Below, in pieces: positions 24,774 through 32,454 of a DNA stretch of 51,341 bases. Position 1 is the first letter of the stretch, and each line of letters starts with the position of its first letter. The translations under genes and the position numbers were made by a program. The stretch comes from Desulfobacteraceae bacterium RAAP-1 (GTDB taxonomy: Bacteria; Desulfobacterota; Desulfobacteria; Desulfobacterales; Desulfatirhabdiaceae), in contig LKPX01000021.1 of assembly GCA_001443525.1 (NCBI GenBank), positions 1-51,341 of the forward strand, given 5' to 3'. Below the pieces are notes generated by a model. That model was given only the letters and a program-made list of their open reading frames with translations, did not search any database and was not told where the DNA came from.

Positions 24774-25913
24774 ATGCGAATAGGCCTCAATCTTCTTCAA
24801 ACCCGCCCCGAAGTGGGCGGCATCTGGAACTACGCCCTGCGACTGACATCCGCGCTGGGAAAATACGACAACATCAATCAATATGTGGCGTTTGTCACCC
24901 AAAAACACCCGTTCCCCCTGCCGGACACCCCCAATTTCCAGGTTGTTCCGGTGAATGTGTCAACATCAAACCTGGCCAGAATTACTTATGAAAACAGCCT
25001 GCTACACCACATGACGCGGGTGCATCGCCTTGATATCCTGCACTGGTTCGGCAACACACAGTCGCTGCGCTCCTCGATTCCTGACGTGGTTTCCGTTCAT
25101 GACCTGATGCTGTTCGAAACCGGCTGCTTTACCCCCATCAAACGCCTGTACCTGAAAACGATGATGCGCCATACGGTCAAACGGTCGGCATGGCTGCTGC
25201 CGGTATCCCATACGACGGCGAACAATCTGCGCCGCTTTTTGAACGCCGACCCCCGGCGCATGACAGTGCTTCCCGCCATTGTGGATGAGAAATTTCAGCC
25301 GGCGCCAGCAGATAAAATTGCGGCATTTCGACACCACCATCACTTGCCGGATCCCTTCTGGCTGTATGTCGGTCATTTTTATTCCCATAAAAATCACATA
25401 CGCCTGCTGCACGCTTACCACGCGCTGAAATCCCGTGGATTTGGCCCCTGGCCGCTCGTTTTCCGAGGTGACGATCATGGGGAATGGAAGGCCATCCGGC
25501 GCACCATCGAGCGACTGGGGCTGCAAAAAGACGTGTTCCGCCTGCCCCGGCTGGATGAGGAGACAATGCCCGTCCTGTTTTCGGCGGCAAGCGGGCTGGT
25601 ATTTCCCTCCCTGTACGAAGGCGGCGGAATACCGGTGCTTGAGGCGATGGCGTGCGGATGCCCGGTGATCGCGTCGGATATTTCGGCGGTTCGCGAGTTC
25701 GGCGGCGATGATGTCGCACGGTTCAATCCGCTGGATATCGCCTCCATCGCCGCCTGTATTCAAGCATTTCAGGAGCGTTGCCCTGCACCTTCCCAAAACC
25801 GGCGACCGCTGCAAAACCGTTTCGAGGCGCACCATCCACAACACATCGCCATCCAAACCATGAATGTCTATTTATCCATCAGCAACCGATATCACGCCGC
25901 CAGACGTTCCTGA
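24774..25913 (+). CDS. GT4 glycosyltransferase (third of three)
   Basis: A 379-residue GT-B enzyme: MRIGLNLLQTRPEVGGIWNY (glycine-rich acceptor loop), DVVSVHDLMLFETGCFTP, LLPVSHTTANNLRRFLNADP, LYVGHFYSHKNHIRLLHAYH and the EX7E motif in SLYEGGGIPVLEAMACGCPV. It is the last gene of the plus-strand operon and its 3' end overlaps by 22 bp the end of a small minus-strand gene. No terminator is visible between the converging operons. Confidence 0.87.
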   Translation: MRIGLNLLQTRPEVGGIWNYALRLTSALGKYDNINQYVAFVTQKHPFPLPDTPNFQVVPVNVSTSNLARITYENSLLHHMTRVHRLDILHWFGNTQSLRSSIPDVVSVHDLMLFETGCFTPIKRLYLKTMMRHTVKRSAWLLPVSHTTANNLRRFLNADPRRMTVLPAIVDEKFQPAPADKIAAFRHHHHLPDPFWLYVGHFYSHKNHIRLLHAYHALKSRGFGPWPLVFRGDDHGEWKAIRRTIERLGLQKDVFRLPRLDEETMPVLFSAASGLVFPSLYEGGGIPVLEAMACGCPVIASDISAVREFGGDDVARFNPLDIASIAACIQAFQERCPAPSQNRRPLQNRFEAHHPQHIAIQTMNVYLSISNRYHAARRS

Positions 25914-26107
25914 ATTTTCTCGATGCTCTGCTCCAGCGTATATACCCTGCGTTCCAATACAATGACTTCTTCGCGAGGAACCAGTCTTTGATACATGCTG
26001 TCTAAGCGGGTGTTGATCTGCATATACATGTTCATAAATTCCAGCGGTGGCGGACCAGTTTGGTGAAGTATTGAGAGGATGTATGTAGTTTTCTGTTTGT
26101 CTATCAA
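25892..26107 (-). CDS. Small coiled-coil hypothetical protein
   Basis: A 71-residue frame on the same strand as, and 22 bp downstream of, the glycosylphosphotransferase gene. The C-terminal half (PREEVIVLERRVYTLEQSIE then KIQERLAA) has a regular heptad pattern. The first half contains MYMQINTRLDSMYQRL. Composition is protein-like, but I recognise no family. Its stop lies inside the 3' end of the converging GT4 gene. It could be a small regulatory or structural partner of the transferase, or a non-coding frame. Confidence 0.4.
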   Translation of the reverse strand: MIDKQKTTYILSILHQTGPPPLEFMNMYMQINTRLDSMYQRLVPREEVIVLERRVYTLEQSIEKIQERLAA

Positions 26108-26129
26108 CAGGCGAAAGGCTTTACTGTCA

Positions 26130-27503
26130 CTATCTGGCGCCTTTCCCGAAAAGGATTACCGAAATGGTTCTCAGGATAATTCTCATATCCAGAAACAGCG
26201 ACATGTTTTTTATGTAGTACAGATCATATTCCAGCTTGTTTAATGCTTCATCCACAGTCGAGCCATACGGATAGTTGATTTGCGCCCATCCCGTAATGCC
26301 CGGTTTTACGGACTGACGGATAAAATAGTACGGAATTTTTTCTTCCAGTTCGGAAACAAATTCCGGACGTTCCGGCCTGGGTCCCACAATGCTCATTTTC
26401 CCTTGCAGTACATTCAACAGTTGGGGGATTTCGTCCAGCCGGGTAATTCTAATCCATTTTCCCACTCCAGTGATCCGTTCATCCTGATTTTGAGTCCACA
26501 TGACTCCGTTTGTTTCCGCATCCTGTTTCATGGAACGAAATTTATAGAGCGTAAACGGCACGCCGTCTTTTCCCAGCCTTTTCTGTCGGTAAATGACAGG
26601 GCCTTCCGAATCCAGTTTGATCATCAGCGAAAGAAGAAGCAAAACCGGCAATAAGACAACAAACAGTGTAGAAGAGAGGACAATGTCCGCGATCTGCTTG
26701 ATATTCTGTATTAACTTGCTTTTGTTGAGATAGAACCCTTCCACATAAACAAGCCACTCGTCATGGATATGTCGGACCGGTACCCGGCCGCTGTTGCATT
26801 CGTACTCGTTTGTCATATCCATAATGTTCCAGCCGAGCAACTTTGCATGGAGTAATTTTCTGATCAACCTGGGTCTGAGTTCATGTGTAATAGCAAGTCT
26901 GATATCTCTCACCCCGGTTTCCCTGCCGATATCAAAAAGCATGTCTGTCGTTCCCAGCACCTTGCCGTTTCCTATCTTCTTTCCAGTTTTTTTGGGATTA
27001 TCATCTAGAAATCCAATAATTTCATACTGCGAACGAATTTCTGAGAGCCAGTCATAATAAAAATGGCCCGCTTTTCCGGCGCCGATAATAAGAATTTTTT
27101 TCCTACCTTCTGTCTTTGGCAGAACAGACCAGTAACATATCCTCCATAAAGAGCAAAAAAGCCAGATCAGTGACATTTGGATAAAAAACAAGCCTCGTCC
27201 ATATTTCCAGTCAGGATAAAAATAAAATATCATGATGGCCAGACCGCCGGCAACAACAACAGACAGGATACTGCGTTTCAGGTACAGAATTTTATTGCCA
27301 TTTCCGGGCGATGTGTACATTTCAAAAATATAGAAACTGAGGAGATAGAAAACGACCGTAGTGAATGTTGAGCCGGTATAGGAATGCAGAATATCGGAAA
27401 AGTCACCGAAACGCAGAATGAACGTCAGCACTGTAGCAAGTACGATAAGTCCAACATCTCCCAGCAACAGCGTTGCTTGCTCAATTCGTTGCCGTTTATA
27501 CAT
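26130..27503 (-). CDS. Polyprenyl glycosylphosphotransferase initiating polysaccharide synthesis (WbaP/EpsB-like)
   Basis: A 457-residue initiating sugar-phosphate transferase. Four or five N-terminal membrane helices (about 8-125) are followed by a cytoplasmic CoA-binding-like Rossmann domain (ILIIGAGKAGHFYYDWL, IIGFLDDNPKKTGKKI). A membrane-associated helix (about 278-300) and the conserved catalytic domain come next: GPVIYRQKRLGKDG, LYKFRSMKQDAE, RLDEIPQLLNVLQGKMSIVG, PRPERPEF and the end KPGITGWAQINYPYG. It transfers a sugar-1-phosphate from a UDP-sugar to undecaprenyl phosphate. The layout matches the TIGR03013-type (EpsB-like) group. It probably starts the repeat unit built by the GT genes of this region. 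Confidence 0.92.
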   Translation of the reverse strand: MYKRQRIEQATLLLGDVGLIVLATVLTFILRFGDFSDILHSYTGSTFTTVVFYLLSFYIFEMYTSPGNGNKILYLKRSILSVVVAGGLAIMIFYFYPDWKYGRGLFFIQMSLIWLFCSLWRICYWSVLPKTEGRKKILIIGAGKAGHFYYDWLSEIRSQYEIIGFLDDNPKKTGKKIGNGKVLGTTDMLFDIGRETGVRDIRLAITHELRPRLIRKLLHAKLLGWNIMDMTNEYECNSGRVPVRHIHDEWLVYVEGFYLNKSKLIQNIKQIADIVLSSTLFVVLLPVLLLLSLMIKLDSEGPVIYRQKRLGKDGVPFTLYKFRSMKQDAETNGVMWTQNQDERITGVGKWIRITRLDEIPQLLNVLQGKMSIVGPRPERPEFVSELEEKIPYYFIRQSVKPGITGWAQINYPYGSTVDEALNKLEYDLYYIKNMSLFLDMRIILRTISVILFGKGAR

Positions 27504-27550
27504 TAGTTCTTATCCATGTATCGAAGAATCGCATCAACGATTTCAGCAGT

Positions 27551-28291
27551 TCAGAAATATTGAAAAATCTTGGATAGCGGTTTCAAAACAAAGGTCAGAG
27601 GGCTGATGGGGAGATCATTTACCTTCCATGCCCTGTAATTTTCAACAACATTGACGGATGTGGTTTTCAGCCCAGGGCGGCATCTTCCACCCGTACGCAT
27701 TTTAACCATTACCATCGGAATATGGACTGTGGATATTCCATATTTATACAGCAATCGCAACATGATCTCATAGTCTGATGCTAAACGAAAATTCAAGTTA
27801 AATCCACCATATTCTTCATATATATTTTTTTTAACAAAAAAGGCCGGATGCGGTGGCATCCAGCCTTTTTTGAAGTTGTTTTTTTGATACGTTCCGCAAA
27901 TCCAGCGCCTGATAACCTTGTCCGGCTTATTTCTGTCCACATAAAGGATGTCCCCGTAACAGGTCTGCATGTCCGGATCGGCTAGATATGCGACGACAGT
28001 TTCAATGACCAATTCGTTACTGTACATGTCATCAGAGTTCAGAAACCCGATAATATCACCTGTAGCACGGTGTAGCCCCTTATTCATGGCGTCGTAGATA
28101 CCGCCATCGGGTTCACTTGACCATGAGATATTGTTATTGTAATTATCAAGGATGAGTATCGTGTCATCGGCAGACCCGCCATCTACAATGATGTGTTCAA
28201 TGTCTTCATGAGTTTGGATTGAAACGCTTTTTATGCAATCCGATATGGTTTGGGCTGCATTCAAGGCGGCCGTGACAATAGATACTTTCAT
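27551..28291 (-). CDS. GT2 glycosyltransferase (WcaA-like)
   Basis: A 246-residue protein from Met37 of the open frame (MKVSIVTAALNAAQTISDCI), where the family begins. Motifs: HIIVDGGSADDTILIL, EPDGGIYDAMNKGLHRATGD, FLNSDDMYSNELV (acidic metal-binding motif), PHPAFFVKKNIYEEYGGFNL and LASDYEIMLRLL (ED-type acceptor motif). This is the subfamily frequent in colanic-acid-like clusters. The ATG overlaps the stop of a short upstream frame (ATGA at 28288-28291). It lies 47 bp upstream of the glycosylphosphotransferase gene. Confidence 0.88.
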   Translation of the reverse strand: MKVSIVTAALNAAQTISDCIKSVSIQTHEDIEHIIVDGGSADDTILILDNYNNNISWSSEPDGGIYDAMNKGLHRATGDIIGFLNSDDMYSNELVIETVVAYLADPDMQTCYGDILYVDRNKPDKVIRRWICGTYQKNNFKKGWMPPHPAFFVKKNIYEEYGGFNLNFRLASDYEIMLRLLYKYGISTVHIPMVMVKMRTGGRCRPGLKTTSVNVVENYRAWKVNDLPISPLTFVLKPLSKIFQYF

Positions 28292-28506
28292 CTGGAATCG
28301 GAAATGTCCTTTGTATTCAGAACGCCCATCAGTTTCTGACATGGGACATCCAGCGCTTTCATGATGAATATCTGCTTGATATTCATAGGAACGCCACAAT
28401 GATAGTCCGTAGTTTTAACGTGATTCCGACGCCACTGTTTGTTGATACTGCTATAATAGACTTTCAGAAAATTCATTTTACTGCAGTATCGGTCGGAGAT
28501 ATACAT
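28288..28506 (-). CDS. Short hypothetical frame coupled to the GT2 gene
   Basis: A 72-codon frame ending in an ATGA overlap with the GT2 start, which is the main reason to consider it real. The sequence is basic and aromatic at first (MNFLKVYYSSINKQWRRNHV) and ends in a hydrophilic tail. It resembles no family I can name and might be the 3' remnant of a longer glycan gene lost by deletion, since no gene precedes it for almost 400 bp. Confidence 0.3.
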   Translation of the reverse strand: MYISDRYCSKMNFLKVYYSSINKQWRRNHVKTTDYHCGVPMNIKQIFIMKALDVPCQKLMGVLNTKDISDSR

Positions 28507-28604
28507 TACAACAAGTATTATCTCCTTCCTGCCGCCTTGTGAAATGAATTTTCTGGAAATCTATAGCATATCGATCCTTATGGGTCAAAGCTGAAAAATT
28601 TCAC

Positions 28605-28633
28605 TTGTCAAGAACCATGTATTGTTTTATGGT
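28605..28633 (+). promoter_or_regulatory. Candidate promoter ahead of the Hdr operon
   Basis: TTGTCA (28605-28610), 17-bp spacer, TATGGT (28628-28633). It lies in the 383-bp gap between the divergent GT2 group and hdrA, and would give a leader of about 250 nt containing the inverted repeat at 28817-28854. Weak match, judged by eye. Confidence 0.3.
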
Positions 28634-28816
28634 GCCAGCATAGAATGCTTGACGGGAACGCATTCCACAGCGCTCCTGCTACTTCCAGATGTCCGACATT
28701 TTAAAAAAATGAAGACAGAACCGGTGTCATTCCATTTTTCCGGCCCTGCCGGAACCATATCTGATTAAGTCCGTATCAACAGAGAAGCTGCATTGATTTC
28801 AGTCATACCACTGGCC

Positions 28817-28854
28817 TGACGCTTCCTGAAAACGTTGTTGTGGATGAAGCGTCA
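28817..28854. promoter_or_regulatory. 9-bp perfect inverted repeat upstream of hdrA (operator or leader hairpin)
   Basis: TGACGCTTC at 28817-28825 is repeated inverted at 28846-28854 (GAAGCGTCA), 20 bp apart, ending 35 bp before the hdrA ATG and just upstream of its Shine-Dalgarno AAGGAG (28874-28879). It may be a regulator binding site or an mRNA hairpin. The rest of the 28507-28889 gap shows no gene. Confidence 0.45.
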
Positions 28855-28889
28855 TGATCAGCCTTCTTTGAAAAAGGAGCGGCAGCCTC

Positions 28890-31800
28890 ATGACCATCCG
28901 TACAGGGTTTTATATCTGTCATTGCGGCATCAACATCGCCGGAAAAGTCCGCGTTACCGATGTCGCCGATTTCGTGAGAAAATTGAGGGGTGTGGTGGTG
29001 TCCCGGGACTACCGGTTCATGTGCTCGGATCCGGGGCAGGCCATGATTGAAAAAGATATCCGGGAATATGGCCTGAACCGTGTGGTGGTGGCTTCCTGCT
29101 CTCCCAGACTTCATGAAAAAACCTTCCAGTCCGCATGCCGGCGCGCCGGACTCAATCCCTATCTGTTTCAGATGGCTTCCGTCAGGGAGCAGGTCTCCTG
29201 GGTTACGCTCGATGAAGACGAAGCCACGCAAAAAGCCAAATCCCTGGCTGCGGCCGCTGTCAGCCGTGTGGTATTTCATAACGCGCTGGATTCCCGCGAA
29301 GTCAAGGTGCATCCGGATGTGCTGGTGGTCGGCGCCGGGATTGCCGGGATGCAGGCGGCGCTTGATATCGCGGCAGGCGATCACCATGTGTATCTGATTG
29401 AAAAATCCGGCACCATCGGCGGCCACATGCTTCAGTTTGACAAGACGTTTCCTACCCTGGATTGCGCCGCCTGTATCGGCACTCCTAAAATGGTGGATGT
29501 GGCGCAGCATCCCAACATTACCCTCATGACATGCAGTGAAGTCACTGAACTGACAGGATATATCGGCAACTATACGGCTAAGGTCCATCGCTATCCCCGC
29601 TATGTGAAGGAAGGTGTCTGCACCGGATGCGGAGAGTGTGCCGGCGTATGCCCGGTAAGCTTTTCCAGCGAGTGGGATGAAGGACTGGGCAGGAGAAAAG
29701 CCATTTTTCGAGCGTTTCCCCAGGCCGTGCCGATTACCTTCCGTATTGATAAAAAGGACAGGGCGCCGTGCGTCGGCGCCTGTCCGGCCCATGCCAATGT
29801 TCAGGGATATGTTCAGCTTATCAAACAACGGAAATATACCGAAGCTGTCCGGCTCATTATGGAGCGCATTCCGCTTCCGGGCGTTTTGGGACGCGTATGC
29901 CCGCATCCCTGTGAATTGAAGTGCCGACGGGCGGAGGTGGATGCGTCCATTGCCATCCGCGATTTGAAGCGCTTTGCCGCCGATCAGGTGAATTTTGAGA
30001 CGCTGGCGCTTCCGGATATTCAGGAAAAGGATCAGAAAATCGCGGTGATCGGTTCAGGCCCCGCCGGTCTGACGGTGGCGTTTGATCTGCGGCGTAAGGG
30101 GTATCAGGTCGTGATCTTCGAAGCGCTTCCCCAATTGGGGGGATTGCTGCGTTTTATTTCTTCTAAGAAAATAAAAAAACGTTCTAGGGATGCGGAAGCG
30201 TTTTCAGAATCCGGAGATGTGTCGAGTGATCCAGATTCAGATTATCGCCTGCCGGCATCCGTGCTGGATGCCGAGATAGGTTATATTTTGCGTATGGGAG
30301 TAAAGACCGTCTGCAATGTGCGCTTTGGAACCGATATCACTCTGACCAGTTTGAAATGCGACGGATATGCCGCCGTTTTTCTAGGGGTTGGTGCACGCGC
30401 CTGTCGCAAGCTCGGAGTTCCTGCGAAAGATACACCGGAAGGCAACTCTGAGACGGCGCGGTTTCTGAGAGACATCGGCATGAATGCTTCGGGCAGTGCT
30501 TTTGGTTTTCTGGAGTGTACGTCTCAGAGTACTATCCGCGTTCATCCCGATACGCTTCAGACATCTATTCCCCATGTCTTTGCCGGCGGCGATGCAGTTA
30601 GCGGTCCGGCAACAGTTGTGGGAGCTGTCGCTGCGGGGCATCGGGCTGCGGAGGCCATAGACCGTTTTGTTCAGGGAGTTTCGTTGGATGGGATGACTTC
30701 AACGGGGCCTGATGTCGTCGTCGAACGCCGCACCGGATGTTTTGATGAAATTCCGGTAAGATTTTCCGAAGAAGAGGCGCTCCGTGAGACGCAGCGGTGT
30801 CTGAACTGCGGCGGATGCTGCGAATGTATGGAATGTGTCCGGGCCTGCGCGGCCAAAGCCATCGATCACGCCATGACAGGTGAGGATATGGAGGTGCAGG
30901 TCGGCGCCGTGATTCTGGCTACGGGCTTCGATGTGATGGATCCGACGCCGTTGACACAGTTCGGATACGGTGTTTTCCCTAATGTTTTTACCAACCTCGA
31001 GTTTGAGCGTATCAGCAACGCCACCGGTCCGACGGGCGGCAAAATATGGATGCGCAATGCCGCCGGAGAATTCACCGGCCCTCCGGAAAGCGTGGCGATT
31101 CTTCACTGTATCGGCAGCCGGGATGTCCACTGTCATGAATACTGCTCCCGTGTCTGCTGCATGGCGGCGTTGAAATACAGCCATCTGATCAAGGAGAAGG
31201 TGGGACATCATGTTCCGGTCTATGATTTTTACATCGACATGCGCTGTTTCGGCGAAGGCTATGAGGAATTCTATCGCAGGTGTCAGGAAGAAGGCACCCA
31301 TTTTGTGCGGGGGAAAGTTGCCGAAATATCGGATCAGGCCATCACGCCCGAGGAGAAAGGCAAACTGATTGCCATTGCCGAAGATACCCTCCTGGGAAAA
31401 CGGATCCGGGTGCCGGTGGATATGGTGGTACTCTGTTCAGCCATCGAGGCCAGAAAAGACGCCATGCAGGTAGGCCGGGTTTTCGGGGTCAATCTGGGCG
31501 CGGATGGATTTTTTCTGGAAGAGCATCCCAAGCTGGGGCCGCTCAATACGGCTACCGACGGCGTTTTTATCGCCGGCGCCTGCCAGTCACCCAAAGATAT
31601 CCCGGATACGGTGGCCCAGGCGTCCGGAGCTGCGGCCAAAGCGCTTTCTCTGGCATCCAGAGGCCGGGTGACGGTGCAGTCCGTGGTGTCTTGGATCAAC
31701 CCTGACATCTGCGCGGGCTGCATGCTCTGCATTCCGCTGTGTCCATATTCAGCCATTGAATTTGACTTCCGCCGGAACGTGTCGGTGGTCAATGAGGCGG

Positions 31801-31970
31801 TCTGCAAGGGATGTGGGAGCTGCTCCGGGGTGTGCCCGAGCGGCGCCGCCCAGGTGCGGCATTTTAAAAAGCAGCAGGTGTTTGCCGAGTTTGACGGCAT
31901 GATGGATGCTATTATCGAGATTGCCGGTTCATCCGGAGAAATTCAGAAAGACAGGCGCAGCGGCGGCTGA
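28890..31970 (+). CDS. hdrA: HdrA-type FAD/Fe-S electron-transfer subunit with GltD-like insertion lacking the NAD(P)H domain
   Basis: A 1026-residue HdrA homologue. Order: N-terminal HdrA domain (1-138: FYICHCGINIAG, VASCSPRLHEKTF); FAD Rossmann motif VVGAGIAGMQAA (146-157); Fe-S cysteines in DCAACIG; a ferredoxin-like CTGCGECAGVCP (244-255). A GltD/NfnB-like module follows (about 290-600: APCVGACPAHANVQGYVQ, GRVCPHPCELKCRR, AVIGSGPAGLTVAFDL, then TSIPHVFAGGDAVSGPATVV). The HdrA thioredoxin-reductase-like part then resumes (YCSRVCC at 751-757) and the protein ends with two [4Fe-4S] ferredoxin motifs (941-982). Within the GltD-like module the NAD(P)H-binding Rossmann segment is missing, and 28 odd residues (about 423-450) interrupt the 'GIPxYRLP' region. 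HdrA subunits carry the FAD at which electron bifurcation occurs. First gene of an eight-gene operon. Confidence 0.9.
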   Translation: MTIRTGFYICHCGINIAGKVRVTDVADFVRKLRGVVVSRDYRFMCSDPGQAMIEKDIREYGLNRVVVASCSPRLHEKTFQSACRRAGLNPYLFQMASVREQVSWVTLDEDEATQKAKSLAAAAVSRVVFHNALDSREVKVHPDVLVVGAGIAGMQAALDIAAGDHHVYLIEKSGTIGGHMLQFDKTFPTLDCAACIGTPKMVDVAQHPNITLMTCSEVTELTGYIGNYTAKVHRYPRYVKEGVCTGCGECAGVCPVSFSSEWDEGLGRRKAIFRAFPQAVPITFRIDKKDRAPCVGACPAHANVQGYVQLIKQRKYTEAVRLIMERIPLPGVLGRVCPHPCELKCRRAEVDASIAIRDLKRFAADQVNFETLALPDIQEKDQKIAVIGSGPAGLTVAFDLRRKGYQVVIFEALPQLGGLLRFISSKKIKKRSRDAEAFSESGDVSSDPDSDYRLPASVLDAEIGYILRMGVKTVCNVRFGTDITLTSLKCDGYAAVFLGVGARACRKLGVPAKDTPEGNSETARFLRDIGMNASGSAFGFLECTSQSTIRVHPDTLQTSIPHVFAGGDAVSGPATVVGAVAAGHRAAEAIDRFVQGVSLDGMTSTGPDVVVERRTGCFDEIPVRFSEEEALRETQRCLNCGGCCECMECVRACAAKAIDHAMTGEDMEVQVGAVILATGFDVMDPTPLTQFGYGVFPNVFTNLEFERISNATGPTGGKIWMRNAAGEFTGPPESVAILHCIGSRDVHCHEYCSRVCCMAALKYSHLIKEKVGHHVPVYDFYIDMRCFGEGYEEFYRRCQEEGTHFVRGKVAEISDQAITPEEKGKLIAIAEDTLLGKRIRVPVDMVVLCSAIEARKDAMQVGRVFGVNLGADGFFLEEHPKLGPLNTATDGVFIAGACQSPKDIPDTVAQASGAAAKALSLASRGRVTVQSVVSWINPDICAGCMLCIPLCPYSAIEFDFRRNVSVVNEAVCKGCGSCSGVCPSGAAQVRHFKKQQVFAEFDGMMDAIIEIAGSSGEIQKDRRSGG

Positions 31971-32009
31971 ACCGGGTGTTCCAAAGAGGCAGAGGAGGAA
32001 AACGGCGTT

Positions 32010-32429
32010 ATGGCGGAATTTGAACCGACGATTGTTGCATTTGTCTGTAACTGGTGTACCTATACCGCGGCGGATCTGGCCGGAACATCCCGGCTGTCCT
32101 ATCCGAAACCCGTGCGGCTGATCCGTGTCATGTGCACCGGGATGGTGGACCCCCAGTATATTCTCAAGGCGCTTCTGGAAGGGGCGGATGCTGTTCTGGT
32201 CAGCGGCTGTCATCCCGGGGACTGCCATTATATCAACGGAAACTTCAAGGCCAGAAGGCGTATCCGGCTCTTAAAAGAAATTTTATCGCAGTTTGGCTTT
32301 GAGCCGGAGCGGCTTCGGCTTACCTGGATAGGGGCCAGTGACGGCATTCAGTTCGCCGAAGTCATGCGGGAAATGGTGTCGCAGGTCAAGGCGATCGGTC
32401 CATGCACGGCCAGCCGGCTGGCTGCCTGA
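32010..32429 (+). CDS. mvhD: MvhD/FlpD-family iron-sulfur subunit
   Basis: A 139-residue small Fe-S protein of the MvhD (FlpD, HdrA-associated hydrogenase delta) family. Conserved cysteines are C13 and C16 in FVCNWCTYTAADLAG, C42 in VMCTGMVDP, and C67/C72 in SGCHPGDCHY. These bind a [2Fe-2S] cluster that passes electrons between a donor module and HdrA. Strong ribosome-binding site (AGAGGAGG) 13 bases upstream of the ATG, 39 bp after hdrA. In known complexes MvhD docks to HdrA and links hydrogenase or formate dehydrogenase. Here the neighbouring FrhB-like protein is the likely donor-side partner. Confidence 0.92.
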   Translation: MAEFEPTIVAFVCNWCTYTAADLAGTSRLSYPKPVRLIRVMCTGMVDPQYILKALLEGADAVLVSGCHPGDCHYINGNFKARRRIRLLKEILSQFGFEPERLRLTWIGASDGIQFAEVMREMVSQVKAIGPCTASRLAA

Positions 32430-32454
32430 CGTTCCTGATGGGGGGAGAAATGTA

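Noticed and set aside
25002-25856. 284-codon minus-strand frame opposite the third GT4 gene
   Set aside because: Antisense of a well-supported GT4 coding sequence, no family features.
28720-28752. Small GC hairpin TTCCGG...CCGGAA considered as terminator for the minus-strand GT2 group or a leader terminator for hdrA
   Set aside because: Only about 6-7 bp stem and the adjacent homopolymer is on the wrong side for termination in either direction.
28803-29906. 367-codon minus-strand frame opposite hdrA
   Set aside because: Antisense shadow of the HdrA coding sequence; arginine/histidine-rich composition and no domain.
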